A DNA stretch of 50,243 nucleotides from Candidatus Nanopelagicales bacterium (GTDB taxonomy: Bacteria; Actinomycetota; Actinomycetes; S36-B12). This document shows positions 1 through 8,890 of this stretch, piece after piece. Position 1 is the first letter of the stretch. Every line of letters begins with the position of its first letter. The position numbers were made by a program, and so were the translations under genes. The stretch lies in contig JAFMCP010000004.1 in NCBI GenBank assembly GCA_017857705.1, positions 1 through 50,243 of the forward strand, in the 5' to 3' direction. The notes under the pieces were generated by a model that saw nothing but the letters and a program-made list of their open reading frames with translations, was not told the origin of the DNA and did no database searches.

Positions 1-614
1 AAGAGGATCCATGGCAGCACTTCGCACGCACCCACGGAATCAATCAGGTTGTACCTGGCAAGGTCACCAAGTTGGTCCCATTCGGTGCATTCGTGCGCGT
101 TGATGAAGGGATTGAAGGCCTCGTCCACATCTCTGAACTCGCTGAGCGTCACATTGAAATGCCAGAGCAAATTGTTCAGGTCAATGACGACATTTTCGTC
201 AGGGTCATCGATATCGATCTTGAGCGCCGTCGCATCTCGCTCTCGTTGAAGCAGGCCAATGATTCATCCGATGGCCAGGCAGTCGAAGAATTCGATCCAT
301 ATCTGTACGGGATGGCTCCAGCATTTGACGAAGCAGGAAATTACACGGGTCCTGCAGGATTCGATCCTGAAACCGGTGAATGGAAGGTGGGCTTCGAAGA
401 GCAACGCGCCGAGTGGGAACGTGAATACGCAGAAGCGCATTCACGTTGGGAAGCTCATCGCAAGCAAATGACCGAAGCGAAAGAAGCCGATCAGGCTGCT
501 GCGGTTGAGTCAGGCGATGCAAGTGCCTACTCATCTGAGTCAACAGCAAGTGAAGGCACTTTGGCGGATGATTCTGCACTGCAGGCTCTTCGGGACAAAC
601 TCACTACCGAGTAA
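1..614 (+). CDS. rpsA: 30S ribosomal protein S1, C-terminal part (5' end outside window)
   Basis: The reading frame is open from base 3 and ends at TAA 612-614. The visible part starts inside one S1 RNA-binding repeat (WQHFARTHGINQ) and runs into the last S1 repeat (VVPGKVTKLVPFGAFVRVDEG to the RRISLSLKQAN end), then an acidic, alanine/serine-rich tail of about 110 residues. S1 binds mRNA on the 30S subunit and helps initiation. The long acidic tail after the last S1 domain is usual for actinobacterial S1 proteins. The internal ATG at 72 is not a start, since domain sequence continues upstream of it. coaE follows at once, the order expected in Actinobacteria. Confidence 0.93.
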   Translation, partial: EDPWQHFARTHGINQVVPGKVTKLVPFGAFVRVDEGIEGLVHISELAERHIEMPEQIVQVNDDIFVRVIDIDLERRRISLSLKQANDSSDGQAVEEFDPYLYGMAPAFDEAGNYTGPAGFDPETGEWKVGFEEQRAEWEREYAEAHSRWEAHRKQMTEAKEADQAAAVESGDASAYSSESTASEGTLADDSALQALRDKLTTE

Positions 615-630
615 TTTTGTGGCTCACCAA

Positions 631-1242
631 ATGCCTTTCATCGTCGGGCTGACCGGCGGTATTGGATCAGGTAAGTCATCAGCGGCGTCGTGTTTTTTAC
701 AGCACGGCGCCGTTGTCATTGATGCTGATGAAATTTCTCGGGGCTTAACCGCGCCAGGTTCCCCGGTGATCGGTGAATTGGCCTCGAAATTTGGTAACGG
801 AGTCCTTAAATCCGATGGATCGCTGGATCGTGCGGCACTTGCCGAAATTGTTTTTGGTAACCCAGCTTCGCTGGCAGCACTCAACGAGATCATGCATCCG
901 AAGATCCGAGCAGAGGCACTGTCCCGAGTAGCCAAAGCGGACCCGTCCGCGATTGTGGTTTACGACATGCCTTTGTTGGTGGAAACGAACTCGGTAGACT
1001 TTTGTGACGTCGTCGTTGTCATTGACCTTGACGTCGATCGACAAGTTGAACGACTTGTTGCCAGTCGTGACATGAGTGTCGCTCAGGCAAGGGCGCGGAT
1101 TAACAATCAGAGTTCGCGCGAGGATCGAAATCATGCAGCGACATGGATAATTAACAACAACGGAACCCTACAGGAGTTCGATCAGGCCTGCGCTTTTGTG
1201 TGGGAGGAGATTGTGAAGCGAGCCCATAAGATGAGGTCGTGA
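631..1242 (+). CDS. coaE: Dephospho-CoA kinase
   Basis: CoaE phosphorylates dephospho-CoA with ATP, the last step of coenzyme A synthesis, in the cytoplasm. From ATG 631 the protein is 203 aa, the usual length, and begins [16 protein letters not shown] with the Walker A loop at residues 6-16, followed by the ADEI(S) and YDMPLLVE segments typical of the family. An in-frame GTG at 619 would add four residues; a much longer open frame to 505 lies inside rpsA and is not credible. Neither start has a clear Shine-Dalgarno site. The stop overlaps the uvrB start by four bases (GTGA), suggesting translational coupling. Function is sure, start moderately sure. Confidence 0.92.
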   Translation: MPFIVGLTGGIGSGKSSAASCFLQHGAVVIDADEISRGLTAPGSPVIGELASKFGNGVLKSDGSLDRAALAEIVFGNPASLAALNEIMHPKIRAEALSRVAKADPSAIVVYDMPLLVETNSVDFCDVVVVIDLDVDRQVERLVASRDMSVAQARARINNQSSREDRNHAATWIINNNGTLQEFDQACAFVWEEIVKRAHKMRS

Positions 1243-3287
1243 CCCGCCCGATAACTGACCTGACGAGAACTGTTGCTCCATTTGAAGTGATTTCACCATT
1301 TCAGCCTTCAGGTGACCAACCGGGAGCTATCGATGCCCTTGTTGAGCGGATTCAATCGGGTGAAAAAAACACTGTCTTACTGGGTGCGACCGGAACCGGT
1401 AAAAGTGCAACAACGGCCTGGTTAGTGGAGAAATTGCAACGTCCCACACTCGTAATGGCTCCGAACAAGACTCTTGCGGCACAACTTGCTACGGAATTCC
1501 GCGAGTTATTACCCAATAATGCGATTGAGTATTTCGTCTCCTACTACGACTATTACCAACCAGAGGCCTACGTTCCGCAATCGGACACTTTTATTGAAAA
1601 GGATTCGACAGTTAACGAGGAAGTTGAACGGCTTCGACATTCGGCAACGAATAGTCTGCTCACCCGAAGAGATGTCTTGGTGGTGGCAACGGTTTCGGCT
1701 ATCTATGGACTGGGTACGCCGCAGGAATATGTTGACAGAATGATTCGGCTTCGGGTCGGTGAAGAATATTCCCGTGATTCATTGCTTAGGGCCCTCGTTG
1801 CCATTCAATACACCCGAAATGATGTTGCATTTACCCGCGGTACATTTCGAGTACGTGGAGACACTGTCGAAGTTTTTCCAGTCTACGAGGAGCATCCAGT
1901 CCGAATCGAAATGTTTGGTGACGAAATTGAACGTATGATGACACTGCACCCTGTAACTGGGGAAATCATCACTGAAGACCAAGAGATGTACATTTTCCCG
2001 GCTACCCACTATGTGGCAGGCCCGGAACGCATGTCCCGTGCAATCGGTGACATCCAGGTTGAGTTGGAAGAGCGCGTAGCCGAATTCGAAAAGCAGGGGA
2101 AACTCTTAGAAGCACAACGAATAAAAATGCGGACAACATTTGATATTGAAATGATGCAGCAGGTGGGTTTTTGTTCGGGTATTGAGAACTACAGCAGATT
2201 CATCGATGGTCGTGATCCAGGCAGCCCACCAAACTGCCTCATTGATTACTTCCCCGAGGACTACTTGCTCGTTATTGATGAGTCTCATGTGACAGTCCCA
2301 CAGATTGGAGCTATGTTCGAGGGGGATGCCAGTCGCAAGAGAACTCTGGTTGAACATGGATTCCGGTTACCCAGCGCTATGGATAACCGGCCGTTGAGGT
2401 GGAAAGAGTTTGAGGAGCGCATTAGCCAGGCCGTCTACCTGTCTGCGACTCCAGGCCCATATGAATTAACTGAGGTTCAGGGTGACGTTATTGAGCAGGT
2501 AATTCGCCCCACGGGACTCATCGATCCTGAGGTTGTCATTAAACCTACGCAAGGTCAAGTCGATGACCTAATTCACGAAATTCGAATGCGTGTAGATAAG
2601 AACGAGCGAGTATTGGTGACAACCTTGACCAAGCGAATGTCCGAGGATTTGACGAATTATCTAGCAGAACATGGGATTAAGGTTCAGTACTTACACTCTG
2701 AAGTTGACACCCTTCGCCGTGTTGAACTTTTACGCGAATTGCGTTTGGGCGTCTTTGATGTTCTTGTCGGGATTAACCTTTTACGTGAAGGACTTGATTT
2801 ACCTGAAGTATCGCTGGTCGCGATTCTCGATGCTGACAAGGAAGGGTTTCTGCGTTCGGGAACATCTTTGATTCAAACGATTGGTCGAGCTGCTCGAAAC
2901 GTCAACGGCCAAGTACACATGTATGCAGACAAGATCACCCCTTCCATGGCCAAAGCGATTGATGAAACGAATCGACGTAGAGCCAAGCAGGTGGCCTACA
3001 ACAAAAAAATGGGTGTCGATCCACAGCCCCTGCGCAAGAAAATTGCCGACATCACCGATATGCTCTCGCGGGAAGAGGAAGACACGGCGAAACTGGTCAT
3101 TGCTGAAAAATCTCAGAATCGCAAACACACCCCGAGCGGGGATCTTGTTGATCTAATTCAAGAACTTAGCGAGCAGATGCGGGCCGCTGCGGCTGAATTG
3201 CAATTTGAGTTAGCGGCTCGCTTACGAGATGAAATTTCGGATCTGAAAAAGGAATTGCGCGGAATGCAATCGGCGGAGGTCAACTAA
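1239..3287 (+). CDS. uvrB: Excinuclease ABC subunit B
   Basis: UvrB is the damage-verifying helicase-like core of nucleotide excision repair; it receives DNA from UvrA and recruits UvrC. The 682-aa product has family-typical length. Visible parts: Walker A GATGTGKS (49-56), the tyrosine-rich beta-hairpin region [21 protein letters not shown] (about 98-118), the DESH box (347-350), helicase motifs TIGRAARN, and a C-terminal UVR domain ([18 protein letters not shown]) that contacts UvrC. The GTG start overlaps the coaE stop by four bases. uvrA and uvrC lie 2.4 and 5.6 kb downstream in the same direction, so all three subunits are encoded within 10 kb. Confidence 0.97.
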   Translation: MTRPITDLTRTVAPFEVISPFQPSGDQPGAIDALVERIQSGEKNTVLLGATGTGKSATTAWLVEKLQRPTLVMAPNKTLAAQLATEFRELLPNNAIEYFVSYYDYYQPEAYVPQSDTFIEKDSTVNEEVERLRHSATNSLLTRRDVLVVATVSAIYGLGTPQEYVDRMIRLRVGEEYSRDSLLRALVAIQYTRNDVAFTRGTFRVRGDTVEVFPVYEEHPVRIEMFGDEIERMMTLHPVTGEIITEDQEMYIFPATHYVAGPERMSRAIGDIQVELEERVAEFEKQGKLLEAQRIKMRTTFDIEMMQQVGFCSGIENYSRFIDGRDPGSPPNCLIDYFPEDYLLVIDESHVTVPQIGAMFEGDASRKRTLVEHGFRLPSAMDNRPLRWKEFEERISQAVYLSATPGPYELTEVQGDVIEQVIRPTGLIDPEVVIKPTQGQVDDLIHEIRMRVDKNERVLVTTLTKRMSEDLTNYLAEHGIKVQYLHSEVDTLRRVELLRELRLGVFDVLVGINLLREGLDLPEVSLVAILDADKEGFLRSGTSLIQTIGRAARNVNGQVHMYADKITPSMAKAIDETNRRRAKQVAYNKKMGVDPQPLRKKIADITDMLSREEEDTAKLVIAEKSQNRKHTPSGDLVDLIQELSEQMRAAAAELQFELAARLRDEISDLKKELRGMQSAEVN

Positions 3288-3290
3288 CTG

Positions 3291-4283
3291 ATGGAAACAT
3301 CTCTTTGGTTATGGGTAATAACGATCGTCGGCATCACGCTTCTAATGGCGTTTGACTTTCTTGCCATCACGCGCAAACCCCATGACGTTAAATTCAAAGA
3401 GGCATTATGGTCCTCAATTTTCTACGTGGGAATCGCTGTTGCTTTTGGAGTCTTCATTTATGTTTGGCAGGGATCACAATTTGGAACAGAATACTTCGCG
3501 GCCTATCTGGTGGAGAAGTCACTCAGTATCGATAATTTATTTGTATTCATCATAATTTTGACACAGTTTGCTGTTCCATTTAATTTGCATCAACGTGTTT
3601 TATTAATTGGCGTTGCGCTCGCCATCGTTTTACGAGGTATTTTCATTGCCATCGGCGCCAGCGCCCTCGAGTACTTTTCATTCACGTTTGTAATTTTTGG
3701 AGCTTTACTGGTGTGGACTGGGATTCAGTTAATGCGTCACAGAAATGAGGACCCGGATCCCCATGACAATCTAATGGTGCGCATCGCTCGTAAACGTTAC
3801 CCTTTCTCCGATACCTATCATGGAACCTCACTATTCGTTAAAGAAAACGGATTGAGGGTTGCTACACCGTTATTGCTGGTTATGTTTGCAATTGGGACGA
3901 CGGATCTTCTTTTCGCTCTGGACTCAATCCCCGCGACATTTGGTGTGACCCAAGAGCCTTATTTGGTTTTCACCGTGAATGCATTTGCGTTGCTGGGTCT
4001 TCGGGCGCTCTATTTTCTACTTCGTGGTTTGCTAGACAAAATGGTCTATCTCTCTCTAGGACTGTCAATTATTTTGATATTCATTGGTATAAAATTGTTT
4101 TTGACATATTTCCATGAAATCAACGCTGCAATTCCCAAGATCTCCACAAACATGAGTTTAATTTTTATTGCAGTCGTTCTCATCGCCGTTTTTGTAGGTT
4201 CGGCGATCAAGGTAAAACGAGACCCAAGTGCCAGGGGCCATGCTGGTCGCCTTACCGATGAACACCCTGAAAACGAGCTGTAG
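3291..4283 (+). CDS. TerC/Alx family integral membrane protein
   Basis: A 330-aa polytopic membrane protein of the TerC family (Alx-type), with about nine hydrophobic segments. Conserved acidic motifs stand out: EKSLSIDN (75-82) and LFALDSIPA (208-215), with membrane-embedded carboxylates E75, D81 and D211. Family members have been linked to tellurite resistance and, more recently, to Mn(II) export that metallates secreted proteins; substrate here is inference. The C-terminal tail is charged and cytoplasmic-like (KVKRDPSARGHAGRLTDEHPENEL). It starts three bases after uvrB, so is probably cotranscribed with it; a TerC gene next to uvrB/uvrA is a recurring actinobacterial arrangement. Confidence 0.9.
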   Translation: METSLWLWVITIVGITLLMAFDFLAITRKPHDVKFKEALWSSIFYVGIAVAFGVFIYVWQGSQFGTEYFAAYLVEKSLSIDNLFVFIIILTQFAVPFNLHQRVLLIGVALAIVLRGIFIAIGASALEYFSFTFVIFGALLVWTGIQLMRHRNEDPDPHDNLMVRIARKRYPFSDTYHGTSLFVKENGLRVATPLLLVMFAIGTTDLLFALDSIPATFGVTQEPYLVFTVNAFALLGLRALYFLLRGLLDKMVYLSLGLSIILIFIGIKLFLTYFHEINAAIPKISTNMSLIFIAVVLIAVFVGSAIKVKRDPSARGHAGRLTDEHPENEL

Positions 4284-4296
4284 CAGGAACTACCAG

Positions 4297-4320
4297 CCTC
4301 GGTTTTTCTAAAAATCGAGG
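4297..4320. terminator. Possible bidirectional terminator hairpin
   Basis: An inverted repeat with arms CCTCGGTTTTT and AAAATCGAGG around a short loop lies 14 bases after the TerC stop. The A/T inner stem gives a U-run on either strand, so it could terminate both TerC and the minus-strand genes. The stem is A/T rich and contains a mismatch or wobble, so it is weak; it also overlaps the stop of the decayed hydrolase fragment. Confidence 0.35.
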
Positions 4321-4490
4321 GAGGCGTGTTCGGCCCCGATGGTGGTGTCGTACCCATTGCCTGGGCAGACCCACGTTGTGTCGGGCAGTACGTCAAGGAC
4401 CTGTGATTTAACGCTGCCGAAGAGGGTTTCAAAGTCTTCGGGTGTTGTAATTTTGCTGACAACTCCGGGGAATAGATGAGAGCAGGACAA
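4308..4490 (-). pseudogene. Truncated, decayed copy of the MBL-fold hydrolase 3' end
   Basis: Reading on the minus strand, this fragment (HLFPGVVSKITTPEDFETLFG...DVLPDTTWVCPGNGYDTTIG) matches the C-terminal part of the intact hydrolase at 4836-5486. Over 4345-4447 versus 4891-4993 the DNA aligns without gaps with 11 mismatches in 103 bases by eye. Most of the differences change the amino acid, and the PGHGHDTT metal-site segment has become PGNGYDTT, so both histidines are lost. A TAA lies a few codons upstream in the same frame and no N-terminal half exists, so this is a gene fragment, not a functional enzyme. It sits directly after the DUF1905 gene. Confidence 0.75.
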
Positions 4491-4499
4491 AGGAGCTTA

Positions 4500-4784
4500 T
4501 CAATATTCGGTGTGGAGAAAAAGAGTAACCGTGACAGTCTCACCGCCGCCCTTGCCAATCATCTCTCGAATCCGTTTGTTGACAGAGATGATCTTGTCTT
4601 CACCGCTACGGGGGGCCAGATTTACGGGACCAATTGGATTCCCGTCGATGGTGCCCGACACCTTGAGCGTGCCCCAACTTCCACGAAGTTCCCGCGTGTG
4701 GGGGATGCGAAGATGGTACGTCCACGCCCCAAACCCGGTCCGGTGTTGCAGTACAAGCACCTCATTGATGATCAGTTCTTCCAC
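4500..4784 (-). CDS. DUF1905 domain protein
   Basis: A 94-aa protein whose whole length resembles the small beta-barrel DUF1905 family: an AWTYHLRIP strand, then LKVSGTIDGNPIGPVNLAPRSGEDKIISVNKRIREMIGKGGGETVTVTL. The family's function is unknown. The GTG start at 4784 follows the hydrolase stop by about 50 bases on the same strand, so the two may be cotranscribed; an ATG two bases earlier is in another frame. The C-terminus ends abruptly (LHTEY) at the junction with the decayed hydrolase fragment, so the 3' end may have been trimmed by the rearrangement that placed it there. Family call is from motif memory; no function is claimed. Confidence 0.65.
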   Translation of the reverse strand: MEELIINEVLVLQHRTGFGAWTYHLRIPHTRELRGSWGTLKVSGTIDGNPIGPVNLAPRSGEDKIISVNKRIREMIGKGGGETVTVTLFLHTEY

Positions 4785-4835
4785 ATCACACCTAGGATCA
4801 CGAACACCGGCTGCACGTCGTGACGCGGAAGAAGT

Positions 4836-5486
4836 TCACCACTTGCGCTCGAGCCACTCGGCCAACCGCGGCCGCTCAGTGCCAACGGTCGTGTCGTGCC
4901 CATGGCCTGGGTAGACCCACGTTGTGTCGGGCAATACGTCAAAGACCTGTAATTTAACGTTACCGAAAAGGGTTTCAAAGTCCTCTGGTGTTGAGGTTTT
5001 TCCTACACCTCCTGGAAAAAGACAATCACCTGAAAATAGGTGTCCGTGGCCGTATGGATCGTCATAAAAAAACATACTTGCACCAGGTGTGTGGCCCCCG
5101 GTACTCAGGACTTTCAGGGAAATGTCGCCGAAAGTCACAAGGCTATTAGGCTCTAGTCCTTGGTCGGTGGGAACCTCGATGGCATCCATGTCAGCGACGG
5201 GAGCGAAGGTTTTGGCACCTGTAGCGCTGACAACTTGCGCCAAAGCACCCCAGTGGTCGTGGTGACCATGGGTTGTAAGCACTCCCATTAGTCCTCCTGG
5301 TCCAACGAGGGTGAGCAACCGATCTGGTTCCGCTGCAGCATCAATGAGCACCTCGGTGCCAGTTTTAGCGCACCTCAGTAGGTACGAATTGTTGTTGTAA
5401 GGCCCAACGGTAATTTTGCTAATGAACAGGTTGGGTAACTCACGAACATGAGCGGGTCCATTTACCTGTGTATTCCCGTTATACAT
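4836..5486 (-). CDS. Metallo-beta-lactamase-fold hydrolase (glyoxalase II-like)
   Basis: A 216-aa metallohydrolase with the complete metal-binding set: THGHHDH (H73, H75, D77, H78), GGHTPG (H132), SGDCLF (D154) and PGHGHDTT (H195, H197). This is the hydroxyacylglutathione hydrolase-like branch that hydrolyses thioesters or related esters; the real substrate is unknown, and Actinobacteria usually lack glutathione, so another thiol ester is more likely. The ATG is preceded by TATAGT-N6 with no Shine-Dalgarno, consistent with a leaderless mRNA. It is divergent from uvrA, a placement seen in other Actinobacteria. A decayed duplicate of its 3' end lies downstream. Confidence 0.9.
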   Translation of the reverse strand: MYNGNTQVNGPAHVRELPNLFISKITVGPYNNNSYLLRCAKTGTEVLIDAAAEPDRLLTLVGPGGLMGVLTTHGHHDHWGALAQVVSATGAKTFAPVADMDAIEVPTDQGLEPNSLVTFGDISLKVLSTGGHTPGASMFFYDDPYGHGHLFSGDCLFPGGVGKTSTPEDFETLFGNVKLQVFDVLPDTTWVYPGHGHDTTVGTERPRLAEWLERKW

Positions 5487-5492
5487 ATTGCG

Positions 5493-5498
5493 ACTATA
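5493..5498 (-). promoter_or_regulatory. Probable -10 element, leaderless start of MBL hydrolase
   Basis: TATAGT on the minus strand lies exactly six bases upstream of the hydrolase ATG, and no ribosome binding site is present. In Actinobacteria this spacing places transcription start at the start codon. No convincing -35 is seen. Confidence 0.55.
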
Positions 5499-5570
5499 CC
5501 CAAAAAACTGTACCTATCTGAGTTGATCGGGTGTCGGGTTCCCAAGGGAGCCGAGTCGGGGAATGTCGAA

Positions 5571-5576
5571 TAAGAT
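5571..5576 (+). promoter_or_regulatory. Possible -10 element for uvrA
   Basis: TAAGAT (TANNNT form) lies about 60 bases upstream of the uvrA GTG in the divergent gap 5487-5636. No good -35 and no actinobacterial LexA (SOS) box of the TCGAAC-N4-GTTCGA type was found there. Weak call. Confidence 0.25.
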
Positions 5577-5636
5577 CAGGGTCGCTTGCGAATTGATGAG
5601 TGACACATTAGACGGGTTACATGGGAATGAGTTGGA

Positions 5637-8474
5637 GTGGAAAAGTTAGTAATTAGAGGCGCTAGAGAACATAATCTCAAGAACGTCTCAGTTGACTTAC
5701 CCCGTGACGCTCTCATTGTTTTCACCGGTCTGTCGGGCTCAGGCAAGTCGAGTCTGGCATTCGACACGATTTTTGCCGAGGGACAAAGACGATATGTCGA
5801 GAGCCTTTCGGCTTATGCGCGCCAATTTTTAGGCCAGATGGACAAGCCCGATGTTGACTTCATCGAAGGACTCTCACCCGCGGTGTCCATCGATCAAAAA
5901 TCCACATCGCGTAACCCTCGATCCACTGTAGGAACAATAACTGAGATTTACGACTATCTTCGCTTGCTCTACGCCAGAATTGGCAAGCCGCATTGCCCCG
6001 AGTGTGGTGACCCAATCGCAAAGCAAACGCCGCAACAAATCGTCGATCAGATTCTCGAATTGCCGACAAAAACAAAATTTCAGGTTCTCGCTCCTTTGAT
6101 TCGTGAGCGCAAGGGTGAGTATCTGGAGGTGTTTAAGCAACTTCAAGCCGATGGATATTCCCGTGTTCGCGTCGACGGTGAGATTCACTCATTGGATGCC
6201 GTCCCAGCACTCAAGAAGCAGGAGAAGCACACCATCGAGGTCGTCGTGGATCGACTCACGGTGAATCCAGAGTCACGTCAGCGAATGACTGATTCGGTGG
6301 AGACTGCGCTGGGGCTTGGTCACGGAAATGTGACCTTGGACTTTGTGGACCGCGCAGTTGATGACCCTGACCGCGAATTAACCTTGAGTGAGCACCTTGC
6401 CTGTCTGCGAGACGGATTGTCATTTGAAGAACTTGAGCCTCGTTCCTTTTCGTTCAATTCACCATTTGGGGCCTGCCCGTCTTGTTCTGGCCTAGGAGTA
6501 ACACGGGCAGTAGATGAAGAGCTGGTCATCCCTGATCCGGCAGCTTCGCTCAATGAGGGTGCAATTGCCCCTTGGTCGCGCGGAACAGTCAGTGAGTACT
6601 TCAAGAGATTACTTGAAGCCCTCTCCGAGGAAATAGACATTGACATGGATACCCCATGGTCGAAGTTGAGTCCTAAAAACCGCAAGGCGATTCTTTATGG
6701 AACAGATGCCGAACTTCACGTGAAGTTCAAGAATCGATATGGACGCCAACGCTCCTATTACACAACCTACGAGGGTGTTGTTAACTTTATTGCTCGCCGA
6801 CATGCTGAAGCCGATACTGATTCATCCCGTGAACGGTTCGAAGGTTTCATGCGTGAAATTCCTTGTGTAGCGTGTCAGGGCAGCCGACTTAAACCATTGA
6901 CCTTGGCCGTGACTGTTTCGGACCATTCAATTGCCCAGATTGCCGCCTTACCCATTAGTGGAGCACGTGACCTGCTGGCAACTTTGAAACTTTCTAAGCG
7001 TGATGAAACGATTGCCGCCCGGGTGCTCAAAGAAGTGAATGAACGACTGCAGTTTCTCGTTGACGTTGGCTTGCACTACCTCTCACTCGATCGGGCTGCC
7101 GGAACCCTCGCTGGAGGTGAGGCACAACGAATTCGGTTGGCCACACAAATCGGATCTGGTTTGACCGGAGTCCTCTACGTCCTTGACGAGCCAAGTATCG
7201 GGCTGCATCAACGTGACAACGAGAGGCTCATTGAAACACTGATTCGTCTGCGAGATTTGGGAAACACTCTAATTGTCGTTGAGCACGACGAAGACACAAT
7301 TCGGATGGCAGATTGGATAGTTGATATCGGGCCAGGTGCAGGTGAGCACGGTGGTGAAGTCGTTGTCAGTGGAAAACTGGAAGACCTCATAAAATCTGAT
7401 AGGTCCATAACCGGCGCATATATTTCGGGAGCCCGCAGCATCGCAGTTCCCAACCAGCGACGATCTCAGGAGCGTGGGTGGATTGGAGTCCGAGGAGCCA
7501 AGGAACACAATCTTCGCAATGTAGACGTCAACTTTCCTCTTGGAAACCTTTGCGTTATCAGTGGGGTTAGTGGATCAGGCAAATCCACATTGGTCAATGA
7601 CGTATTGCTCAATGTATTGGCGCGCGAACTCAACGGCGCATCGGTCGTTCCGGGCAAACACACCAAAGTGACAGGACTCGACCAGGTGGATAAAGTCGTT
7701 CACGTTGATCAAGGTCCAATTGGCAGAACTCCACGCAGCAACCCTGCCACGTATACCGGTGTATTCGATCATGTGCGCAAGCTGTTTGCCGAAACCCAGG
7801 AAGCGAAAGTCCGCGGATATCAACCCGGCAGATTTAGTTTCAATGTCAAAGGTGGACGCTGCGAAGCGTGCAGCGGTGATGGCACTTTGAAAATCGAAAT
7901 GAATTTTCTCCCTGACGTTTATGTTCCGTGCGAAGTGTGTCACGGTGCGCGTTACAACAGGGAGACACTGGAAGTTCACTACAAAGGGAAGACAATCGCG
8001 GAAGTTCTCAATATGCCAATTGAAGAGGCAAGTGAATTCTTCGCGGCAATTCCCGCAATTTCACGCCACTTAAAAACTTTGGTCGAGGTTGGTTTGGGTT
8101 ATGTCCGGATGGGTCAATCCGCACCCACTCTTTCCGGCGGTGAGGCGCAGCGGGTCAAACTCTCGGCCGAACTCCAAAAACGTTCAACGGGGCGAACGAT
8201 TTATATCCTTGACGAACCCACAACAGGTTTGCACTTTGAAGACATTAGAAAATTACTTCTGGTCTTGCAAAGTCTCGTGGACAAAGGAAACAGTGTCATC
8301 GTAATTGAACACAATCTAGATGTGATTAAATCTGCTGATTGGATAATTGACATGGGACCCGAAGGTGGGTCCGGGGGTGGAAATGTTGTTGCTGAAGGAA
8401 CACCCCGGGAGATCGCGGCCGTTAAGGCGAGTCACACCGGAAGATTTCTCAAAGATATGAAACTGAAAAATTAG
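5637..8474 (+). CDS. uvrA: Excinuclease ABC subunit A
   Basis: UvrA is the ATP-binding dimer that first recognises bulky DNA lesions and loads UvrB. The 945-aa length is normal. It has two ABC modules: Walker [10 protein letters not shown] (31-39) and GVSGSGKST (about 643-651), signatures LAGGEAQR and LSGGEAQR, and zinc modules CPECGD, CPSCSG...CVACQGSR, and CEACSGDG...CEVCHGAR. The GTG start gives [17 protein letters not shown], the standard N-terminus. Two ATGs just upstream (5621, 5627) are in another frame. The tail reaches the Rieske gene 11 bases later, and uvrC follows, so uvrA-Rieske-uvrC probably form one transcript. Confidence 0.97.
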   Translation: MEKLVIRGAREHNLKNVSVDLPRDALIVFTGLSGSGKSSLAFDTIFAEGQRRYVESLSAYARQFLGQMDKPDVDFIEGLSPAVSIDQKSTSRNPRSTVGTITEIYDYLRLLYARIGKPHCPECGDPIAKQTPQQIVDQILELPTKTKFQVLAPLIRERKGEYLEVFKQLQADGYSRVRVDGEIHSLDAVPALKKQEKHTIEVVVDRLTVNPESRQRMTDSVETALGLGHGNVTLDFVDRAVDDPDRELTLSEHLACLRDGLSFEELEPRSFSFNSPFGACPSCSGLGVTRAVDEELVIPDPAASLNEGAIAPWSRGTVSEYFKRLLEALSEEIDIDMDTPWSKLSPKNRKAILYGTDAELHVKFKNRYGRQRSYYTTYEGVVNFIARRHAEADTDSSRERFEGFMREIPCVACQGSRLKPLTLAVTVSDHSIAQIAALPISGARDLLATLKLSKRDETIAARVLKEVNERLQFLVDVGLHYLSLDRAAGTLAGGEAQRIRLATQIGSGLTGVLYVLDEPSIGLHQRDNERLIETLIRLRDLGNTLIVVEHDEDTIRMADWIVDIGPGAGEHGGEVVVSGKLEDLIKSDRSITGAYISGARSIAVPNQRRSQERGWIGVRGAKEHNLRNVDVNFPLGNLCVISGVSGSGKSTLVNDVLLNVLARELNGASVVPGKHTKVTGLDQVDKVVHVDQGPIGRTPRSNPATYTGVFDHVRKLFAETQEAKVRGYQPGRFSFNVKGGRCEACSGDGTLKIEMNFLPDVYVPCEVCHGARYNRETLEVHYKGKTIAEVLNMPIEEASEFFAAIPAISRHLKTLVEVGLGYVRMGQSAPTLSGGEAQRVKLSAELQKRSTGRTIYILDEPTTGLHFEDIRKLLLVLQSLVDKGNSVIVIEHNLDVIKSADWIIDMGPEGGSGGGNVVAEGTPREIAAVKASHTGRFLKDMKLKN

Positions 8475-8485
8475 GGAGGAAAACA

Positions 8486-8875
8486 ATGAAACGACGAGAT
8501 GTCCTGAAGGCGGGCGCAGTGACCGGGGCACTGGCAGTTGTCGGAATATCCGTAACTTCCTGTGCGAACGAAACAGCCGTCACCATGTCAGCCGACTCAA
8601 TTACGACTGCTGATATCCCCATTGGTGGTGGAGTGGTAGTAGCCGAGCCACCCGTTGTTCTAACCCAACCAACCGCAGGTGAGATAAATGCCTTCACATC
8701 TATCTGTCCGCATCAGGGCTGCAAGGTAAGCGAAGTCTCAAATAATGAGATTTTTTGTCCTTGTCATGGGTCAAAGTTCTCAGCTCTTGACGGTTCAGTT
8801 ATACAAGGACCTGCTACTGAAGGACTGGCAGCAGCAGCAGTTGCCGTCGACGGAACCAAAGTCAGTTTTGGCTAA
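8486..8875 (+). CDS. Tat-exported Rieske [2Fe-2S] lipoprotein
   Basis: The 129-aa protein opens with a twin-arginine signal (MKRRDVLKAG), a hydrophobic stretch, and a lipobox ending at C26 (SVTSC), so it should be exported folded and lipid-anchored outside the membrane. The Rieske fold follows: CPHQGC (C74, H76, C79) and CPCHGS (C91, C93, H94). The cluster ligands are C74, H76, C91 and H94; C79 and C93 would form the disulfide typical of high-potential Rieske proteins. It has a strong Shine-Dalgarno (AGGGAGG) seven bases before ATG. It lies between uvrA and uvrC, a location I recall in Streptomyces as well; its redox partner is unknown and a link to DNA repair is unlikely given its location outside the cell. 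Confidence 0.9.
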   Translation: MKRRDVLKAGAVTGALAVVGISVTSCANETAVTMSADSITTADIPIGGGVVVAEPPVVLTQPTAGEINAFTSICPHQGCKVSEVSNNEIFCPCHGSKFSALDGSVIQGPATEGLAAAAVAVDGTKVSFG

Positions 8876-8890
8876 TACGCGTAAAAACTG

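Noticed and set aside
4476..4914. Plus-strand open frames of 115 and 134 codons across the DUF1905 and hydrolase 3' region.
   Set aside because: They are antisense to the DUF1905 protein and the hydrolase copies, whose family motifs are readable on the minus strand.
5487..5636. A LexA (SOS) box for uvrA in the divergent gap.
   Set aside because: Only a TCGAAT half-site at about 5567 is present and no matching GTTCGA follows at the right distance.
5609..5656. TAGACG-N6-ATG at 5621 just upstream of uvrA, as a leaderless mini-ORF overlapping the uvrA start.
   Set aside because: The hexamer ends in G rather than T, and the frame encodes only about 11 residues. The chance of such a pattern is high, so a leader peptide is not claimed.
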